DNA of 45,022 nucleotides from Saccoglossus kowalevskii (lineage: Eukaryota; Hemichordata; Enteropneusta; Harrimaniidae), in assembly GCF_000003605.2 (NCBI RefSeq), contig NW_003123406.1:325398-370419 (forward strand), in the 5' to 3' direction. A program made the translations under genes and the position numbers. Under the pieces are notes generated by a model. It was not told where the DNA came from. It did no database searches and saw nothing but the letters and a program-made list of their open reading frames with translations. The number at the start of each line of letters is the position of its first letter. The first letter of the stretch is position 1. Below, one piece after another: positions 9,518 to 19,408 of this stretch.

Positions 9518-11906
9518 AATAAATTAATATTTTTTTGAAATACAGTTGTATTGTAGAACTATGACGTTCTTGATGCATTATACACTGCTGGTCAATTCTA
9601 TGTGGATGTTGAATATGAGCATCCAGTTGTTAGCAAGAATAAAGCTGTATGTTTATCAGTCGACTGCTGCAAGGTAAGATACATGTTTTCAAACAAAACA
9701 TTTGTCTACAAGTTATATATAGTATGACATATATTTAGGATCTGGTGTGCTATCTGAAGAATCGCACAAATCATATGACAAATCTCCAAAAGACACATTG
9801 GCATATTCATATAGTTATATCCAATACGTGTAGTGTAGTGTAGTGTAATTGTGCAGTACTATCTTACACTAATGACTGTATATAACTGTATAACACATAT
9901 TGTTGATCCGTAACTATGTATTGTTATTTTATTTACAGAGTGACTTACAGCATCTTTGGATGGGCAGTTCCATTAGTCATTTCTTGTGTATGCCTCTACA
10001 ACAATAGTTCTGCATATGAAACAGCAAAAAAGTAAGAAAAGAACTATTATTATTTATTATATCCAGGCCCCTAACTCCGAAATGCTTTACAAATCTAGAT
10101 ATTTGGGATATCACTTATCATCATTACTCTTCAAAAAATAGCAGGCCACAAAAAAAAGAAAAAGAACGTGACTCTCATCGATAATTATGGAAATTTCGAC
10201 AAGAATATTTATCAATATAAAATTATACCTATTGCTTAATGCAAAAAGAGAAAGTAATTGGGTCTTGTTCGACTAAGTAGTAAATTGGAAAAAGCTCCCA
10301 CCAAACATTTGACTGTGACATAATTACATATCTGAGCATATACTCGTATTTATAGATGTTGGGTTACCAGACAGTTTGAAGTAATACTGTCATCAGAAGG
10401 TGTGGCAGTAATGACAATCACGGTAGGTGAAACTTTTTTAATCGACGTTCCAATGCATTTTAGCTGGAAACCTTTTTTTTCTTTGTTTTGGATGCTTGTC
10501 TTCTATCATAATTATTATAATCAAGTTGCTATTCCTGTCAAAAATAACTGTCATTTGGGTCAAAACATGACACTGAAAACTACTTATTCTAGATAATGCT
10601 TACCTATTAATTCGTTTTCATTCAGATTACCGCAGTACTACTCTCATCTGTATATTATAACTTCAGTGATTTTGCAAATAATGAGTGGGGACTTGAGGAA
10701 CAGAAATTATGGTAAGGTTGATAAATTATTAGTTCCAAACATCTAAAAAAAGGGAGAAAGTAAATAATTATTTTGTTTATTTTGTCACCCAGGCAAGAAA
10801 TCCGATCCACGATTCTGCTAACGGCTTGTTTCACTTTTTGTCGTGTGGCTGGTTTTATGGTGGGAAATGGAATCGCTACTATAGGAACTCGATATGTCTT
10901 TGCGGGAGCTATATTTGTCGAGGTAGATTATTTTTTTTCTATTTTTTTCGCGAAACGGGAAATAGGTGAAACAACTAAAACTTATTCCGGAGATGAAATT
11001 TGTTTTAGCTCAATTGTTATTCGTGTTTCCATTTCAACACAAATTTTTCATGTAATATTGTAGGGATCGGTGATATTCTTATGCTTTATTGCTACGAATA
11101 GAGAGGTACGTTCTGTAAATATTTCCAGTAACTTACATGTATATCATGTGATAAATATATGTACATGGATTCATTTTTTTACATAAATACATGTTTTAAA
11201 TATCTCTCGATTCACAACAATGGTAATAGCGTTGATTTGATATGTAAATTGTGCTGAATAATATATTACATTCACAATGTATTCATAAATGTACAGTTAT
11301 TGCAAGGTATCAACATCAAATGGTTCATGAATGATGATGATTATAAGTTTGCTTGGCAAGATTTCCAGAGAAAGGAAGCCAGAAGATTGGCTATTCGCAA
11401 ACAAAATAATAAACGTATGACGAAATTGCGAAGACTGAAAGAGGAAGCTGAAGCAAAAAAGGTGTTGGCCGCCAGGCAACGATCCAATAGAGTGATTGCT
11501 CTCTTTACCTACGTAAGTATATTTGTATTTTAATGAATATATTAAAAATGACGTCACATATCATGAACAGGGTGCACTTCACGTAACATCTTGTAGCACT
11601 TGGTTTAAAATTATGCCGACAAAAAGTTTTTTTAGATATTTGCATGTATTTTTCTATATTTTTGAAATATTTTTGCGTGTTCCACTTGGAGATATATCCA
11701 AGTAGGTAATGTCATTTGAGTGAAGATATAATATATTCATTAGATAAGCGATCAAAAAAAAATACTGCTATATAATCTGTTCTCCAACGTAAACACCGGA
11801 ATTGCGTAATTTTTTTCATGTTGTAATTTTTTTGTTTTTTCTTGGTTTTTAGGGACGAAGATTACAACATTCTGACACAGGACAAGATGTGGTTTCTAAC
11901 ATTTGA
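293..11906 (+). CDS. Adhesion G-protein-coupled receptor, copy A (3' part of gene; 5' end outside window)
   Basis: This is the C-terminal part of a family B2 (adhesion) GPCR, a plasma-membrane receptor with a GAIN/GPS extracellular region and seven helices. Exons read: 293-343, 926-1039, 1119-1274, 1691-about 1765, 1921-2077, 2250-2299, 2449-2575, 2715-2812, 3081-3192, 9546-9673, 9939-10031, 10356-10422, 10626-10711, 10793-10922, 11064-11105, 11297-11512, 11853-11906. From 1921 to the TGA at 11904-11906 the exons total 1360 nt. All phases match and they give 452 codons plus stop without interruption. EGF exons, as seen on the minus strand at 30429-33221, would be expected upstream of the window. 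Doubts: exon 926-1039 is one base short for its phase, and the donor near 1758 is not a clean GT. The 3' half looks functional; the 5' half is uncertain. Confidence 0.85.
1921..2575 (+). CDS. Copy A GAIN C-terminus and GPS motif exons
   Basis: Three exons (1921-2077, 2250-2299, 2449-2575) encode the end of the GAIN fold and the GPCR proteolysis site. The GPS signature is clear: a first Cys in PSCSYTNW, the Trp and Gly-Cys of IWETVGC, then the C-x-C pair in TECQCDLFASFAVIM just before TM1. In cleaved receptors the C-x-C is followed by His-Leu-Ser/Thr. Here those three positions read Leu-Phe-Ala, so autoproteolysis is not expected. Copy B has the same Leu-Phe-Ala. Donors are GTAAGT at 2078, GTAAGT at 2300 and GTAATA at 2576. 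Confidence 0.88.
2715..3192 (+). CDS. Copy A TM1 and TM2 exons
   Basis: Exon 2715-2812 (98 nt, phase 0 to 2) encodes TM1, a run of Thr/Ile/Val/Leu residues ending in IMLCIP. Exon 3081-3192 (112 nt, phase 2 to 0) encodes the first intracellular loop and TM2 with the motif LRHSVCSLVIYPVLVIL. Both have consensus acceptors and GTAAGT donors. The exon lengths are the same as in copy B (16204-16301 and 15911-16022). The following intron is 6.35 kb because a DIRS element sits in it. Confidence 0.88.
4590..5658 (-). pseudogene. DIRS tyrosine recombinase, split by an insertion
   Basis: Minus strand 5658-5320 carries the box with the first catalytic Arg (AIGRRRAELGSLSFSDGC, about 5550-5500). This is followed by TKELRHGKHRFMCVTRDV near 5310. 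The C-terminal half resumes at about 4862: HEDRAIANSLA (4703 onward) is the H-x-x-R box, and YYLRHTQS near 4606 supplies the nucleophile Tyr, one frame away. Roughly 4868-5270 in between is foreign. All catalytic landmarks are recognisable, but the gene is frameshifted and interrupted. Confidence 0.75.
4868..5270. mobile_element. LTR-like insertion inside the DIRS recombinase
   Basis: About 400 bp interrupt the recombinase homology. It begins TGTGACTGAGAATG at 4868, has a TATA-like run at 5008-5017, then a GATC-rich stem, as in a promoter-bearing LTR read on the plus strand. I could not place the right edge or a target duplication, so this is a candidate solo LTR only. Confidence 0.4.
5949..6373 (-). 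pseudogene. DIRS RNase H-like domain remnant
   Basis: Minus-strand frames contain the motif order seen after RT in DIRS polyproteins: VDPVDPHGH, then FLPSRYSPGTGETL, then HLDLLSQLDDPLPLSP just upstream of the recombinase. It is split over two frames (6373-6122 and 6170-5949). The acidic catalytic set cannot be followed with certainty. Confidence 0.6.
6877..7425 (-). pseudogene. DIRS reverse transcriptase remnant
   Basis: Minus-strand translation in shifting frames gives the ordered RT blocks: SYSQVLVVSKTTGGC (the VxKxxGG entry motif), a VLPFGL-type block, HLDGWLLHNPTRG, which is a mutated YLDDW polymerase box near 7140, then NLVFLGREFDTEVGF and the downstream AKCLVSI...LQEFAG block typical of DIRS RT. 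The second catalytic Asp has become Gly, and frameshifts plus a shortened palm region make it inactive. Confidence 0.78.
8000..9077 (-). pseudogene. DIRS gag-like region
   Basis: On the minus strand 8947-8561 is open for 128 codons and lies upstream of the RT block, where DIRS elements carry gag. The residues are Ser/Pro/Gly-rich without a catalytic motif. The same sequence, with frameshifts between copies, recurs as 43410-43830 in arm 2. Identity as gag rests on position only. Confidence 0.4.
9452..9512. repeat. (TA)n microsatellite just upstream of TM3 exon, copy A
   Basis: A perfect TA run about 60 bp long, 35 bp before the TM3 acceptor. The same microsatellite lies at the mirror position in copy C (43248-43326), so it predates the inverted duplication and has since changed length. 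Confidence 0.95.
9546..11105 (+). CDS. Copy A TM3 to TM7 exons
   Basis: Six short exons carry the rest of the helical bundle. 9546-9673 is TM3, with the Cys of CRTMTFLMHYT (the extracellular end that forms the conserved disulfide) and the NSMWML core. 9939-10031 is TM4 with YSIFGWAVPLV, the GW-x-x-P signature of secretin/adhesion receptors. 10356-10422 is extracellular loop 2 with its CWV cysteine-tryptophan. 10626-10711 is TM5 and intracellular loop 3. 10793-10922 holds TM6 and the start of TM7 (YVFAGAIFVE). 11064-11105 completes TM7 and ends FIATNRE, like the NxEV end of adhesion GPCR TM7. Phases are 0/2, 2/2, 2/0, 0/2, 2/0 and 0/0, all consistent. Copy C has identical exon lengths. Confidence 0.92.
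11297..11906 (+). CDS. Copy A cytoplasmic tail exons and stop codon
   Basis: Exon 11297-11512 (216 nt) encodes a highly charged segment, rich in Lys/Arg/Glu and likely helical, with KQNNKRMTKLRRLKEEAEAK. This is a juxtamembrane cytoplasmic tail and possible coiled coil. The last exon, 11853-11906, follows a T-rich tract and AG and reads GRRLQHSDTGQDVVSNI then TGA. The same 18-codon frame is preserved in copy C (41003-41056). The alternative frame is open in copy A but has a stop in copy C, so the short ending is the true one. No polyadenylation signal was pinned down. Confidence 0.88.
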
Positions 11907-12906
11907 TAAAGAACAATTATCTGATAACGTTTGCAGGTACAACCAGCTTTTACGTGTGTGTGTTGGCTGTAACTTTCATTTTTATTAAATTAAGATATTT
12001 GAGGAATTCCTTTTCTAGAATATCAATAATGTTATTAATTATTAATAATTGAGACATTTTCCATTTAAAACTAAATGATTTGTGATCGTAAAAAATGTTT
12101 TTACCATTTTACAATAGAAATATTCGGTGGACGCGTAGGATAACAATTAGATTGGGTAAGCTTTCATCAGTTTTTAGTTATTAATTTAGAATTAATTATG
12201 TGACTTCTGTTGGACGTGTTCTTATGAAATCTTACATGATTGATATATGGCCTGTTTTTTTGAAATTATTAGTGTGTTTTTCTGTGTGCTAATTATTATA
12301 CAGTTTATGAGACATGACACATGCTTGTCTAATCATCGATAAGATATTGGTTTGAAAATACTAGTTTCAGTATACTCTCAAAATGTGTGTAAAACGTGCA
12401 ATTATGTCTTTTCTCTTCATTGCTGTTTCGGTCAAAATCTGTTGTCAGTCTCAGTCCTAGACTGAGGCCAATATCAAAGCGTGCTACCCAGTTGAGTTTC
12501 CTTGTCTCAGATTGAGGTGATGTCAATAATTACCATTTCAAATGACAATTATTAGCCTAGATTGAGGCCAATATCAATATTTACTGTCCACAATTGGCTG
12601 TTATCTGCCTTGATACTATCAACTGCCTCCCTGGCCGGTTTCAATAAATATTACAGACCCAAGTGGATGTGATTAGTCTAGACTGTAACGGATAAGGGAT
12701 ATTGCACGATTGATGCTTTGCAGATTTGACCAAAAGAAGGCCCACATGCCCGAGTGTACATACTTAGACTGACACAATTTGATACGTTAATAAAACCTGG
12801 CAACAAACAAGCTTTTTTTGTGATTGGTTAAACCAAGCTAGGTTATACTGAAGTCAGGTGACCACACATGCAGTATATACTTACTTACTGGTGAATTCCA
12901 CACTGG
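11907..12906. other. Downstream flank of copy A, hairpin-rich, no gene seen
   Basis: AT-rich noncoding sequence mirrored by 41002-39955. Between 12420 and 12610 three degenerate copies of a motif built on TAGACTGAGGCCAATATCAA occur, with palindromes such as CTCAGTCCTAGACTGAG. This looks like a short nonautonomous repeat. No reading frame is conserved between the arms. Confidence 0.6.
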
Positions 12907-13498
12907 TGTCATGATTTATTTCTATGTGTCTAAAGATGGGTCACTGATACGACCTAATAGTTATGTTCTAGTGGATAGCTGGTTTATATTATTCAACACA
13001 TTCTCATAACATGTCACCATTTTAGTTTATACAAGGTCCTGGACGGAACTTGAGACAGTGAATGGAACTAATTGCGATATAAACCTCGCTTACCGGTCTG
13101 ACAGTTTGGTATCTGTGGTTTCCCCATATAGGGAGCAATTAAATATTATAGATATGACGTGTTAAATACTTCGTATGATTGGCTGTATACAAGGTGAATG
13201 TTTGGAGGCTATGCCTTAAGCTTTTAAATTTCCCTGTAATTGGTTAAAGTTTGAGAAGTGAATAAAGCTGGTCTTAGTCAGTCGGCAGCGAGCTCTCGAC
13301 AAGGCAGTCAGTCTTGGGCGACTCTTGGGGGATTTTACCCGAGGCATTTTGTCTTGGAGAGGTCTCGACGAGCGACTAAGTCTAGAAGTTGACACGTATT
13401 CAACCTGTGTGTGTGTGTCTTTGTTCAGTCGGAGGTTGCGAATGTATCGATCCCTGGTACTTGGTGTGAGGTTCAATAAGACAATAATTACCCATCAT
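12907..13498 (+). mobile_element. Solo LTR in arm 1
   Basis: It starts TGTCATGATT and is flanked by ACTGG at 12902-12906 and ACTGG at 13499-13503, a plausible 5-bp target duplication. The 3' end is T rather than the usual CA, so the right edge could be off by a base or two. Internal sequence (GGTCCTGGACGGAACTTGAG near 13034) is shared with the 383-bp LTR at 35901-36283. No internal retrotransposon genes flank it. The mirror copy is at 39414-39949, so insertion came before the duplication. Confidence 0.65.
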
Positions 13499-14329
13499 AC
13501 TGGTTTGTACACTAGTTAATCCCGATTAATTTCGAGATTACTGTACTACTGCAGGTAATTATTCGGGGTATGCATGAAAATGAAGCCTCTCAGTTATAGA
13601 AATAAGTTATAGGATTTCGGATTTCTTCGGCGTCACAACTCAATCAACAAAGAAACTCACCTGACTTGGATTTAGCGCAGCTTAGGCAGGTCTTCTGTAG
13701 ATGGGACTTTTACTGCTCAATATTATGATGACTTTACTTTGATTATGGAAAATTATTTACAAAAACTACTTATTCCATTATCTTCAAGTAAGGAGTAAAA
13801 TTAAATCATATATAATTTTCTTGAATATCATACTAGTAATAGTTATGTTACTAATTTGCATACATTTTATTTCAATAGTCTTTCGAAATTGTATGTAAAC
13901 ATGCTCGATTGCAACTTGTGATGTTGTCACAAAATTATGACGTCATTATTAGATATTGGGCTATAAAATACTAAGACCTCACTGACGGACCTCACTGTGT
14001 ATTGACATATCTGTAATAAATGCAAAACAGCTCAACATACTATGTTCAGTACAGTATATTACAGTGATTTTTGATTCAGTACCCGTAAAAGTAAATTATA
14101 TTTACGGATGTGATTAATAACATTTACTATGAAAACCTTAGCACCCCGTTGGAGGTTACAAGAGGTTACGATCCCTCCTGCTAAATACTAAGGAAAACTG
14201 AAACGTATATATACATATTTACATGAAATAATGTCCACCTATGAGGATCAGTTTGTGCGGAAATTTTACGACCGTATTCCCGTACTGACGTCAACCAAAC
14301 TTTTTATTTGGGAAGTTGGCACTCAGGTA
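13499..14329. other. Noncoding arm-1 flank, no gene seen
   Basis: AT-rich sequence mirrored in arm 2 (39413-38946 and 37737-37440). Arm 2 carries an extra 1.2 kb here. The LINE 3' untranslated region begins at about 14220. I see no conserved reading frame. Confidence 0.6.
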
Positions 14330-15060
14330 CTACAAAGACTCCACAACCGGAAGCAGTTTTAACGTCATGCTCAGGACTTTGACAAGTTGACAAACAGAAG
14401 TGTAAAAACGACCTCTAAACCATAACAATTTTTTGCAAATGGATTTTTCCAAGGAACAGTGAATGCTATTTGTGGTCAAAATGTACTTGAACCTGTCCTC
14501 CTGTTTCACAAGTTTGAAGTACTGGTACTCAGATTTAATTCTGCTGGTGATGCGAGTTTTGAGAATTTCTGAAGGAACCACAAAAGTACTTCCCTCCCGT
14601 TTATTCGGCCGGGTGAGTGGTAAGGTAGCAAAATAACATACCACCAATGAGCAACCGTCAAAGCAGGTTTAAAAAATTTAGTAGAAACGCTCGAAATGAA
14701 GCGACAGAGGGCGTCAATCACCTGACATTCAATAAAAATGTGGATGAGCGAATCCAGATCACCACAAAGTGAACAGTTTTCAGAATCTGCAAAATTGGAC
14801 CCAGCAAGAAACCAGCAGAAGTATATGCACCTTGCATTACACGCCATTGCAAATCCCCCTCGCGTTTTGTGATGGGGGCAGTATAACACTCTTTGAAAGT
14901 GGGTTTAATATCGGAAGGCAAGCCAGTAGATTACGCCAAACAGTGTCAAGTTTTTCCGGGTGACGAATTTTGTTCATAACCGCTATGAGGTATTTGTATG
15001 TAGCGCCTTTTCCAAGTTTGTATAGTGGTACATTCAGCTCGTCTGCGAAATGCAGCTTGA
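14330..15060 (-). pseudogene. LINE (L1/Tx1-like) 3' end, arm 1
   Basis: Minus-strand frames encode the C-terminus of a non-LTR retrotransposon ORF2: LYKLGKGATYKYLIAVMNKI, a W-rich region, then the terminal zinc knuckle ENCSLCGDLDSLIHIFIECQ (C-x2-C-x7-H-x4-C), which in LINE ORF2 proteins follows the reverse transcriptase. The knuckle is complete here; in arm 2 it is frameshifted before the last Cys. Stops and frameshifts elsewhere make it dead. The RT domain is absent: the element is 5'-truncated at the satellite boundary. Confidence 0.75.
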
Positions 15061-15910
15061 AACTGAGGTAACTAGATACAGGTTAATTCTAAATCGTGTG
15101 TTTATGGTTGCTTCCCATTTACCAGGAATAGCATCATGTAATATGAGGAATGAACTGAATATTATAACAAATGCGCTGCATAATATAACTGTATTATGTA
15201 ACAATAGTGTTGGCACACGAAATACAAAATGTAAAGAAGTACAGAATGTGAAATGTATTGTATATAGGGGGTATATCCTGATAAAAATGTGTTCTAACTT
15301 GTTTGCTGTTTTATACGCAGACATATTATTTTTAAAAGAAATAAACACAATGACTAATGGCACAATCCATCCAGATATAAAGTAGTATACTCTGTAACAA
15401 TAGACGTGAAATAAAAAACATTTATAAATCAACAACATAGCCTTGTTCTATTATTATAAAGTAGGCAATGTACTGAATCACCGATTTATTTATTTAAACA
15501 TTGTATTCATTCTTGCTAACAACTGGATGCTCAAATTCAACATCCACAAAGAATCGACCAGCAGTGTATAATGCATTAGAACGTCATAGATCTACAATAC
15601 ACCTGTATTAAATTATGATTAAGGGGAACTGAATGAAACACGAATGGACGTAGAGTTTAATAATCAACGGGATCAAGAATACAGTAATTATATCATTTTG
15701 ATGAATCAACAATTCTAAAGTTTTTTAATTCAAAAGTTGCGGGAAAATTCATAATTTACTTTGAATATTACCGAGTAATGTCAAGTTGCTGTATCGTATT
15801 GTAGTATTGACAACATCTCAATTGTTAGATACTATTAAAAATAAAACCATTTGGAATTCATACAAGCATGTTTTACACACATATTGTGAAGGGACATTAA
15901 GTACACTTAC

Positions 15911-16301
15911 CACGTTTGTAATCTGCTTTTCGTCGAAGTTTATCGTGAATATAACCAATATAGGATATATGACAAGTGAGCATACGGAATGTCGCAGAAC
16001 AAAATAATAATCGAATTTCCAGCTATAAAAACGTGTTAAACTATTACTATTGGAATACTTGTATAAATTATAAGTAGATGTGTCACAAACGATTAATATA
16101 CAAATAAGGAACTCAATTAATTGAGCACTATAAATCTAATTTAATAAATATATGAACTCAGTTAATCATAAGTGCCATGAATACAATACAAACGTGTACT
16201 TGCCTTGGAATACACAGCATGATAAACGTCATAATAATCATAACAGCAGATAATACACCTGTGATTGATGTGATTGGAACAACGGCGCCATCCAGAAAAG
16301 G
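15911..16301 (-). pseudogene. Copy B TM1 and TM2 exons (best preserved part)
   Basis: The TM1 exon 16301-16204 keeps its frame (SITGVLSAVMIIMTFIMLC) but has a GC donor (AAG/GCAAGT) where copy A has GT. The TM2 exon 16022-15911 reads WKFDYYFVLRHSVCSLVIY with intact acceptor and GTAAGT donor. Residue differences from copy A are scattered and conservative, which suggests copy B was under constraint before it decayed. Confidence 0.82.
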
Positions 16302-17099
16302 CTATAATGTGAAAAATACATAATCTTATGAAAACATGTCACAGTTTGATTTTGGAATTGTTTTTTTCATTATTCGAGCATGAACATGAATAAACATAAG
16401 GCATATTCAATTTAACGTATTTGGGATAGTAAATAAACTAAAATGACACAGTAATAGAAATTTACGTTTAGTTAAGTTAGGGAAGGGTAAATAATTTCAC
16501 CGCAAATCGATTTTATCGTCTATATACAGAATAAGTAAAATACTGTTCAATTAGTAAAAATCAACAAAATAATTGATCAAACAATCATCCAACCAAACAA
16601 CCTATTAGTTTAAACAAATTATTTTTATGTTATTTTAAATGTATTTTTTGTATTGTTTGATTTAATAATTTTAATAATGTAATTTTTTGGAACTGGCAGT
16701 TCCCAGCATTGATACTTTGGTGAAGTTAAACTTTTTATTTTGAATCTTGTTCGAAAAAAAAATGAACAGATTCCTGGTGATATTGGAGCCTGTCTGAGTA
16801 ACATATTGTTATACCTTTTCTTTTAGTACCTGGGAAATCAGTTTCAAGTGACTTTGATACGACAGCTCTGTTAATACTAATGTCTTTTGATACAATAAAA
16901 TTTTTTGGTAAATCATAACACAATATATTTACTGGTACTAGCTTATATAGAAAATGGAGGGACTCGTGTTAGAGCAGCATCAGAACAGAAGCGAATGGCA
17001 ATGAGAGGTGGTAAAAGTGATTTCGTGACAACTAGCTAGAAGTAATTGTAAACACATTTCCTCAATTAGTACGAAGAAGAACGTTGAATTTGTGCATAC

Positions 17100-17388
17100 C
17101 CTTAGTGGCTTTCCTATTGTCATGATCACTGCAAAGCTTGCAAATAGATTACACTGACATTCAGTATACTGCCAATTCATCCATTCCTTCGTTTTTCATA
17201 GTACATCCCAAAGTTTCCCATATCCTTGAACATGAAATATTAAAGTTTGCATATATTTAATAAGTAAGCATATATTTAATGACAACGTCAGTCACATAAC
17301 GGGTACAACATATGTCAAATATATAAACACGTGCTTACCCAAAAACTGCATTCCAATTCATGTATGAACAGCTCGGATTGTAACCGTC
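17100..17388 (-). pseudogene. Copy B GPS exons
   Basis: Exon 17388-17339 (50 nt, as in copy A) reads DGYNPSCSYMNWNAVFG. Exon 17224-17100 encodes IWETLGC and ECQCNLFASFAVIMTIG. The cleavage triad is again Leu-Phe-Ala. A 2-nt deletion near 17180 shifts the frame between the two conserved halves. Confidence 0.82.
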
Positions 17389-17879
17389 CTACGAATGCCA
17401 AAATATATTGATTCTATCATTGAAATGAACACATTCACAAAACAAGTTCTGTATACCTCATTTTATTTGACAAGTCACATATATCACTGAACGTTATCTT
17501 AATAATTACTATGATAATAAAATCAAACATTTTTTTGAACATCAAATCCAAACACAAATAACAATTCCGCGTTTGAATTGAAACATTCTAATATCTACAC
17601 TAGGCTTATTCATAATGTTGACAACAAAAACACCCCTTAACTTGATATCATATAATTTAAATTTAAAACATCCTCCATATGGGGTACGATATCACGGACA
17701 GATAGACAGAAACTGATAGTACAGCGATGTTTACTTCAATTACCTTCCTGGCAGCTGTAATTGACTTAACCCACTGCTGTTTCTTTTGGCTAAAAAAATA
17801 TTATTTACAAACTAACAACTGATGCAAATATGTGGAATAGAGTATAAGTGTATGCGCACCTGACTACGTCACATTAACC

Positions 17880-18302
17880 GTACCAAAAAAAAGGTTTGAA
17901 AGAAAGTGTAATGAGCGAGGAGCTGCAGTGGCTTGAAATGAGCAAGCCAAATATCAGACACCACAGATTTTAACATACATAAATTTAGTTATCCATGGTC
18001 AGTACGACCTGTCTAGTTAATATCATCCTCGTGTGCTAATACAATTTAACTGACAATGACAAACAGCTGATTAGAATTTCCATAAATTACAAGAATGTTT
18101 CCGTAAATAAAACCGTAGGATTTGCCGACCACAAAAATTGCTTCCCCATTTGTAAAGCAGGCGCACAACTCAAAAAGATGGAATTAAAACAGAGTGCAAT
18201 GAATGCGCATAGCAACTATATGGAAATGCGCAGGTCGAACCTCAGACGTCAAAGACACATGCATACAAGTCCAGTAATTGCATCTACATTTATCCAATCA
18301 GA
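17880..18302. other. Copy B intron with unidentified insertion-like sequence
   Basis: This stretch is longer and less AT-rich than the copy A counterpart intron and has no match to it that I can follow. No coding frame or terminal repeat was found. Confidence 0.4.
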
Positions 18303-19204
18303 AAAGCAGACTCTGAAGGTATGTCATCATTCGGGTACTTGAAGATATATGTGGCAATTGCCATTGGTGTAGCTGTACTATAATTAAAAAGTTGTAAATT
18401 AGAATATGCTGTATTGGATTGCGATATAACGAGTCACAAAATATTCCGACAGAAATAACAAGACAGAAATAACAAGACAGCATATACATCTCTGTAGGAT
18501 GATTATATATTGCAAACAGGCATACAATAATTATTCCCTTTTTTTCAATAGTAGACAAGTTTCTGTTTTATGAATACTAGCAAATACATTTCGGCGTTCA
18601 AATTGTGATACTCGAATATACATATGCAATGTATCTGATTAACACATGTGATGTTCAAACAAGTTTGGAAAATGTGATGCTTTCATTACATTTTGCAAAA
18701 TTCTCTGAAAATCACGTGCATCATATAGGATATAACTAGTCAAAACAATGATACACTAAAGGAAATATGGCTGGTTATGAAATATTTAAAATATGACAAT
18801 GACTCTCTACCTGGATTAGTGTTGTTCAATCTTTGTATTACAGAGGCTGGTATACTCATTGTTTGATTAGGAACAGTGGAGTTGGAATGCAATGATCTTT
18901 CAGGTCTTGTAGGTAAAAAGTACATGTCTACGTCACTTTGATCTTAAACAAACCTTCCAAGGAGATCTAAAAATTGAAATTATAGTCATTCATTTATGCG
19001 AGTCATAACAACAAAACGAATACAGAAAATATATTATATATTTAATCCTACCTATTTGTTCCCCAGACAGTGTGACACCTTCACCAATGCGCACCATGAA
19101 GTCATAAACAGTGTTGCTAAAACTATCAATTGTCTTCAGAAGAAAGGGAACCCAAAATCCGTAATGCTGAGTAAAAACATATAAGGTATTAACTAATCGT
19201 ATCA

Positions 19205-19408
19205 TCCTCAGTAGGATATTATCAAAAAAATGTTTTTCTGTTGCAATAACACATCTATTACTATCTACCGCTACTGTGCTATGGGAAAGACAGGTTTCAA
19301 TTCATAATTATAGTATGTGGATTCAAATAACTGGTTTATGCATACAGTTACTGTACAATGGGAAGACATATTTTTATCTACAGTTTCTGTAGTATGGGGA
19401 CAGGTTCT
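19205..19408. repeat. Diverged outer copies of the 36-bp minisatellite
   Basis: Degenerate repeats of the type TACTGT-TATGGG-ACA-TATCTA recur (19258-19290, 19345-19385, 19370-19402). They are related to the array at 24330-25772 and lie on the other side of the inverted-repeat transposon, so that transposon split one array. Confidence 0.6.

Larger units (their letters stand above)
3696..15195 (+). repeat. Arm 1 of a giant imperfect inverted repeat
   Basis: Reverse-complement matches run nearly end to end against 45022-35690. Landmarks pairing in order: DIRS end (3696-4710 with 45022-44020), DIRS gag-side part (8330-8745 with 43830-43410), the TA microsatellite, receptor TM3 to stop (9546-11906 with 43213-41003), the solo LTR (12907-13498 with 39949-39414), the LINE 3' end (14340-15030 with 37071-36290), and one or two units of the 21-bp satellite (15155-15195 with 35790-35690). 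Length differences come from insertions and deletions. Copy B sequence follows directly at 15200, so this is the inner breakpoint of arm 1. Confidence 0.88.
15299..19166 (-). pseudogene. Adhesion GPCR copy B, pseudogene truncated after TM4
   Basis: Ten exons match copy A in order on the minus strand: 19166-19052, 18966-18812, 18372-about 18303, 17789-about 17640 (GAIN), 17388-17339 and 17224-17100 (GPS), 16301-16204 (TM1), 16022-15911 (TM2), 15602-about 15504 (TM3), 15391-15299 (TM4). It is disabled many ways: an in-frame TAA early in exon 18966-18812, a deletion and lost donor in 17789-17640, 2 nt missing from the GPS exon (125 against 127), and 1 nt missing plus a lost 3' end in TM3. TM5 to TM7 are absent because arm 1 of the inverted repeat begins at 15195. 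The EGF exons at 30429-33221 lie upstream on the same strand and may be its 5' part. Confidence 0.85.

Noticed and set aside
11297-11533. Charged 77-codon ORF as an independent small gene
   Set aside because: It is one internal exon of the receptor with phase-0 splice sites at both ends, and the same in copy C.
15034-15438. 134-codon minus-strand ORF as a gene
   Set aside because: It is the copy B TM4 exon read through its donor into the satellite seed and LINE, so an accidental fusion.
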